A DNA stretch of 60,000 nt from Lineus longissimus (taxonomy: Eukaryota; Nemertea; Pilidiophora; Heteronemertea; Lineidae), in the NCBI RefSeq assembly GCF_910592395.1, contig NC_088308.1, forward strand, positions 19,361,501 to 19,421,500, given 5' to 3'. Below, piece by piece: positions 54,964 through 60,000 of the stretch. Below the pieces are notes generated by a model that made no database searches, was not told the DNA's origin, and saw only the letters and a list, made by a program, of their open reading frames with translations. The translations under genes were made by a program, and so were the position numbers. The first letter of the stretch is position 1. Each line of letters starts with the position of its first letter.

Positions 54964-57900
54964 ACCACGGCATCATGATTACCGTCCTTACTGGATCTCT
55001 GCCTTATTGGTAGAGTCGAAGAACAAAACAAGGCAGAATTTTGTGCGCGTACTAACCCCTATTGATTTGGGTGCAGGGTGGTGCGGTTCAATAGCCAAGC
55101 CTATGTGCTTTAGGCCTATTATTGTATAGATAATCAATTTCGTTTTGCTGTTTCAGTTGGTCCCAATGGGAGTCGAGCAGCTGTGCCGATAGGATGGGCC
55201 AAACAAGAATACTCCTATTGAACATCTAGTGGTTTTACAGTATAAGGCTTATTGCTGCTTTGGGACAAATGGTGTGTGTTTTGGCATTGTCACCTAGAAT
55301 AACAGATACTCACAATGTTATGAAATATCAAATTGATTTCCTCTTAAAAGTCATATTCCCCGAAAAAAAATGTGACGGGGGCACCTAGTCTTGTTGCCTT
55401 GCACTTTATCAACTAAACAGTGCTTTTTCTTTGATAACTTTTTTCCCTTGGCATGGTGTCAAAAAAATTGCTTTTGATACATAAATCCCCGCAAAAATCA
55501 GAATCAAATTTTTTGTCTTGGTGTCTTAAAAGAAGTTCATTCATTATTTCTCAACAAATTGAACCAGCCTCAGAACTCGCTTATCATATTCAATGCGTCT
55601 TATATCACGTCCCCGAGGACACTAACTAAATAGTGATTAGCCGTCACATCCCCGGGGCGAGATGCTACCTTTTAATTAATTTGCTATAGCGGTGTGTATC
55701 TATAGTGACTGTAACGAAGAAAGGAGGAGGCCATGCCTGTAACACGGTTTCTTCATTAATCGAAGATACTTCAGAAATACTGTTAAGAGATAAGCGACAA
55801 GAAGGACATTGTCAAAGTAGTCTCCAAGGCATAGCCACTGCAAAATACTGTTATAGAGACTAGATGAAAAACAACTTGTGGTATCTGCGATGGGTTAATG
55901 ATAGCAGAGTTTTTCAAATAAATTGTTTTGAAAGACTCTGATGATAGACAGTAAACCACTGTTCCTCTCAAATAGCCGCAGGGAAAGTGTGTGCTAGGTA
56001 TAAGGCGAATGTAAGAATATATGCGATTAATTGGCTTTAGCACCTGAGGAACGCACACTATCACTTGCTTTATCACATGCCGTGGACGCATTACATTCCT
56101 GACCAAGTCCTAGCATACTCGTGGCTCGTTCAGAAACAACTTTCCACTTCTGGTAAACCATCTGGTCGAGTCAGTGGTGTAAGTTGGTATGTAAAAAAAT
56201 TCCCGAATCTAGTGTATCTTTTGCTTAAAGATAGAACCACGAGTCGAACTGGGCACCATTTCTACTGGTATCTGGCCCTTGTCGAATCTGATCAGGAAGA
56301 CAGTGATGCACATACCAGATGCTCGTAGCAGTCAGGGGCTCCCCCTAATAACTGCTGATCTTATCAATTGTACTGTACGTTCAAAGTGAGTATAAAACCA
56401 TAAGAGACTTGGTGGAAAAGTAAGGATACGCTCTTTCACAAGATGAAAGAATATCCTCTAGCCATTAGCGATATAGAACCGAGCACACTCCATTAACTAT
56501 CACTCCTTGTCTTGGTCTAGCCAAGTGAACCAGCTATAAATTGATCTTTCTCATTACTGGGGATCAATTCGAACCTCGCCGTGTACAGCATGCATCGTTT
56601 GCCAAGGAGAAATCAATGCCTCACTGCAACAGTTCAAAAACGAACAACGTCTTGTGGATAATTCAAATCAAAGTTTACTTGCTGCTGGCAATCAATATCA
56701 GTACGGCGGTATGTCAGTAAAGATGGGATAGGCCTACCCTTCACCAATTATCGTCGAGGAGCGCTCCTTGGGCAGTTTAAGCTGGTATGAAGGGTGAACG
56801 AGATTCACGGAAAAACGTGACTCGAACAACCACGATTTTTCGTGTTGGCCGCGACTGTCGTTGCAGTCGTACTACTAACTGAACGACCCCTTATCATTGT
56901 AATGAAGGAGCAGTAAGTCAATGTTATGGTTAATAAACAACTGGAGCTGAGTAACACAAACATGCCACTCACTACGGAGTCTGAATATGTTGATGGAGAG
57001 GAAGCAACAGTCTATATTGATGGGGTTTTTTCAGCTCTCTGTCGATATTTAATACAATGTGATTGATCGTCGACGCATGGGTGCGGCGAGCTTCTTGGTT
57101 GAGGTGTGTTGAATTAATCGCCCAGATTAACTTGAGACTAAAGTGGATATTGGTTGGAATAACCCCAAATATACAGATCGTCCTGGGTATTAAGACAATA
57201 GTATACCTGGTCAGTCATAATGCATATGAAAACGGGGCAGTTTTAAGTGCAATATTTTGATGATGCTGTTGATTGTTGGGCTGACCTCATCACCCATCCT
57301 CTCCACTTCTTGTCCCAAATAAATATGTGTCCCTTATAGAGATTTTCTTCATGGCTGACTTGCTTGCGCCCTAATTACTCGTGGGAATCATTAATAAGCG
57401 AACCCATGCTTGCCACCGGGGCCAAGGGTTGCGGTACTGTCGCCCAACAATGACAGCCAACATCCTGAACTCGTAAACAAGATTACCTCTATCTTTCTCC
57501 AACCATTCGGAAGACAGGGCGGAAGATGGCGTGGTCCTCACGACATATAACCATATATTTTCCCTTGGTAGTCTAGCAGAATTTAAACACCTTGTTGCCA
57601 TGGTTATGTGTGACTAGTGATAAAGCGCTGGGAATCACGATTGTTCACGGAGCGTGCGTATCGCTAGGAATAGATGACTTTGACTGTCACGTCAAATCAG
57701 TGAGTGAGTAAGGATGCCGCTCCTTCTGCTGGGGGCGGCCGCTCTGGTGTACTCTACAATACAAATTAGGTTATCACCTTTCTTCCTCAAAGTAGGGGAG
57801 CAGCGTAAGGATATACGTGAGCGTATGCCGTTAAATGAAGCATGTTCTGTCTGGTGTTATATGGTAAGAATCATTATGATGACCTTATATTTTTATTAGC

Positions 57901-60000
57901 AGGACCTACGGAAGAAGTGTAATGCTTCTAAAAAAATATGTAACGTCATATTCGCTTCTACCTAATAACTCGAACTTTCCCGCCGAGAGACATGGCTGGT
58001 TACGGCGGTTGCGTTCCTAAAGTTAAGAACGCCATGGTTAGTTTTTTTACAGCGGTATTTGATACCAATACTTCGTACCAGCAGCGTCGAATAAACTACT
58101 CGCTAAGCTCTATCACTTTAAGTACCTTACCATGACCGCTCCACCGATGTCTCGTAAACCAGTCGGCTCAACAAATATCTTGCTAATGAAGGATATGTTG
58201 ACTAAACAGAGAGAACAGTAACTAGTATCTTACAAGAATAAATCAGTGAGATGGGATTTGCTTAGTTTGGGGTGTTTCCAAGTGTTGTACAGTCGTTTAT
58301 GTGGTTTCACAAGGGTCCGAAACCGTCCTTTCTGTCATGGAAATGGTGACTGATGCAGGTCGACTGTCGATCCACGTCATCAACGATTAACGCAATAAGA
58401 AACCTATCATCAAGAATGAATAAAGACAAGTCTTTATTAATTCTTGCTATCATTTTAACTAGCATTGGCTGCATTACACTAATATGAGTGTAGACCTGGG
58501 AAACCCGAACTGGCATCGGTACCTCAGGATAAATAGAGATATCATTTAGTATCATCACGTTTTGTCGGCGACCTCAGTGTATGACGTAAGATACAATGTG
58601 CAACTCGGCTTGAGTTTGTAGAATTGGCATACGATCAACTAACCGAAGAGCCCAATTGTCACCAAATTACTTTAAGCTTTACACTTGACTTTGTCACCGT
58701 TTTCCTGATTGCAACACAAATTACACATAATCTGACATTGTCTTGACATAATCATGATAATGGGATTTTTCCTCTCAATGAAAACAATGACATTGTTAAT
58801 TTTAGCAATGATATTAACAATCTATTGTTAATGAATAGATATCATGTACAAACATCTCCCTTTTCTTATTATTTTTACCTTGTCGATTTTTCTGTATGGT
58901 GGACTTTCTATTGTTGTTATTAAGCACATGGGTGACATGGGTCAAGGTTTCATATCGACCTGTTGGCTGGGAAAAATATTCTAAAAATTTCCAAAACATG
59001 CAGAAATTGGCAGGTGAATTGTCCATAAATATAGTAAATGATATATTGAAACATCTGGACAACCCAGCTGTGAAAAGCCATTTCTAGCATAAATATCTAT
59101 AGATATTATGTCTGCTTGGCTGTAGACGGATTCATTTCATCAGGGTTGTGTGACGAGTACACAGCATTTTTTGCTGACAAATATATAATCATTTAAAGAT
59201 GTATCACAGTTCGAACACAGAAACGGTATTGTCGAATACTGTAAGCTTGTTTGAAAACAGTGACAGGATGCATTTCACTTGAAACCAACGTCTACTGAAC
59301 TGCATCATAATATTATTGTTTACCAGACTTGTATCCCTATCAGACTGTGGTAAATTTTCTGTTCGATTCAACTTTATTTCACCTTAAAATTTCCTACTCA
59401 CCATATTCCATGTCTGAATTGGCCCAATATTTCAGCGACAACTTGAGTTCGATGCCGTATGCATAATGCGCATCAGCTGTTTGTTGACTGCATGATCGGC
59501 CCAAACAACAAACGCAGGGTCGCAGACGACAGCCTGCTGCTGTCGCATTGGTTATTCATTGGCAATTAATGTTAAAATTACAGTCAGTTACCCATGTGTG
59601 AGATGTGAATGCAAGTACATCGCATTACCATAGATATGTGGCCAGCCACATGAAATTCGTCAGTATATATTGACAATGAGTTCATTCGTCACTCATCTCA
59701 AGCGTTGACGCTCAGCTCTTAATACAATATTTTTTTTAAAATGCTTATAACAAATGTACATGTACTCAATCGTTGGGAATTCCAGCTCACTACCTGAGGT
59801 CAAGCATGGTCTTAGTGATAAACCTTTGGCACTATTGATAAATAAGTGGAATAAAAACAATGGCCAATTAAGCTCCTTCGTGAACATTGGGGAAAGTTCT
59901 TTGAAAACCATTGTACCTAATGTTATTAATTATCAGACACGCCACTATCATTGTACCTTGGTAAGGATATATATCATATCATATCATATGGCGGACAATC
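54964..60000. other. Unassigned sequence to the window end
   Basis: Five kilobases without a supported gene. Open frames (for example 56065-56328 + and 58307-58558 -) lack recognisable domains, and I found no exon pair that joins in frame. A short ATATC/ATCAT run lies at 59967-59990. Confidence 0.45.

Noticed and set aside
54833-55129. 98-codon frame with a poly-His run
   Set aside because: The His run is the (ATC)n microsatellite, and the rest has no recognisable domain.
56065-56328. 87-codon frame with a GTAAGT inside
   Set aside because: No matching acceptor or second exon could be found and the peptide is not recognisable.

Overview
The window is AT-rich animal nuclear DNA with sparse genes, long non-coding stretches, microsatellites and many dispersed and tandem repeats. 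The gene families present (a rhodopsin-class receptor, a BTG/Tob protein, a DIRS-type retrotransposon and tRNA-derived SINE-like copies) fit an invertebrate. The style of the dispersed repeats suggests a marine lophotrochozoan such as a mollusc, annelid or brachiopod. That assignment is an inference and no gene here proves the phylum.

Layout. 1-2.3 kb holds degenerate repeats. 2404-3432 (+) is an intronless class A GPCR, preceded by a 32-bp tandem duplication that creates two short upstream ORFs, the second overlapping the receptor start codon. 3.4-22.4 kb has no gene I can support, but contains SINE-like copies, a (GAT)n tract, three copies of a dispersed repeat family bounded by GCTCACC/GGTGAGC, and a fold-back element at 21.2-21.6 kb. 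22466-29024 is a near-intact DIRS-like tyrosine-recombinase retrotransposon with 171-bp inverted terminal repeats (one mismatch), a Gag-like ORF, an RT-RNase H-methyltransferase-like ORF, an overlapping recombinase ORF and an internal complementary region. 29-36 kb holds tandem repeats. About 36.6-38.4 kb (+) carries a small multi-exon gene model of unknown function. 40.4-43.5 kb holds a 42-bp tandem array and two dispersed repeats meeting head to head. 48806-49849 (-) is an intronless Tob-family gene, probably with a long 3' UTR to its left. 51.2-51.8 kb is a PIF/Harbinger-like non-autonomous element. The rest, to 60 kb, holds a tRNA-like fragment, an (ATC)n tract and unassigned sequence.

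The host genes are unrelated to each other: a membrane receptor, an unidentified small protein, and an antiproliferative/mRNA-deadenylation adaptor. The one set of genes that works together is inside the DIRS element. There Gag-like protein, RT/RNase H and tyrosine recombinase would cooperate to make cDNA, circularise it through the internal complementary region, and reinsert it without a target-site duplication.
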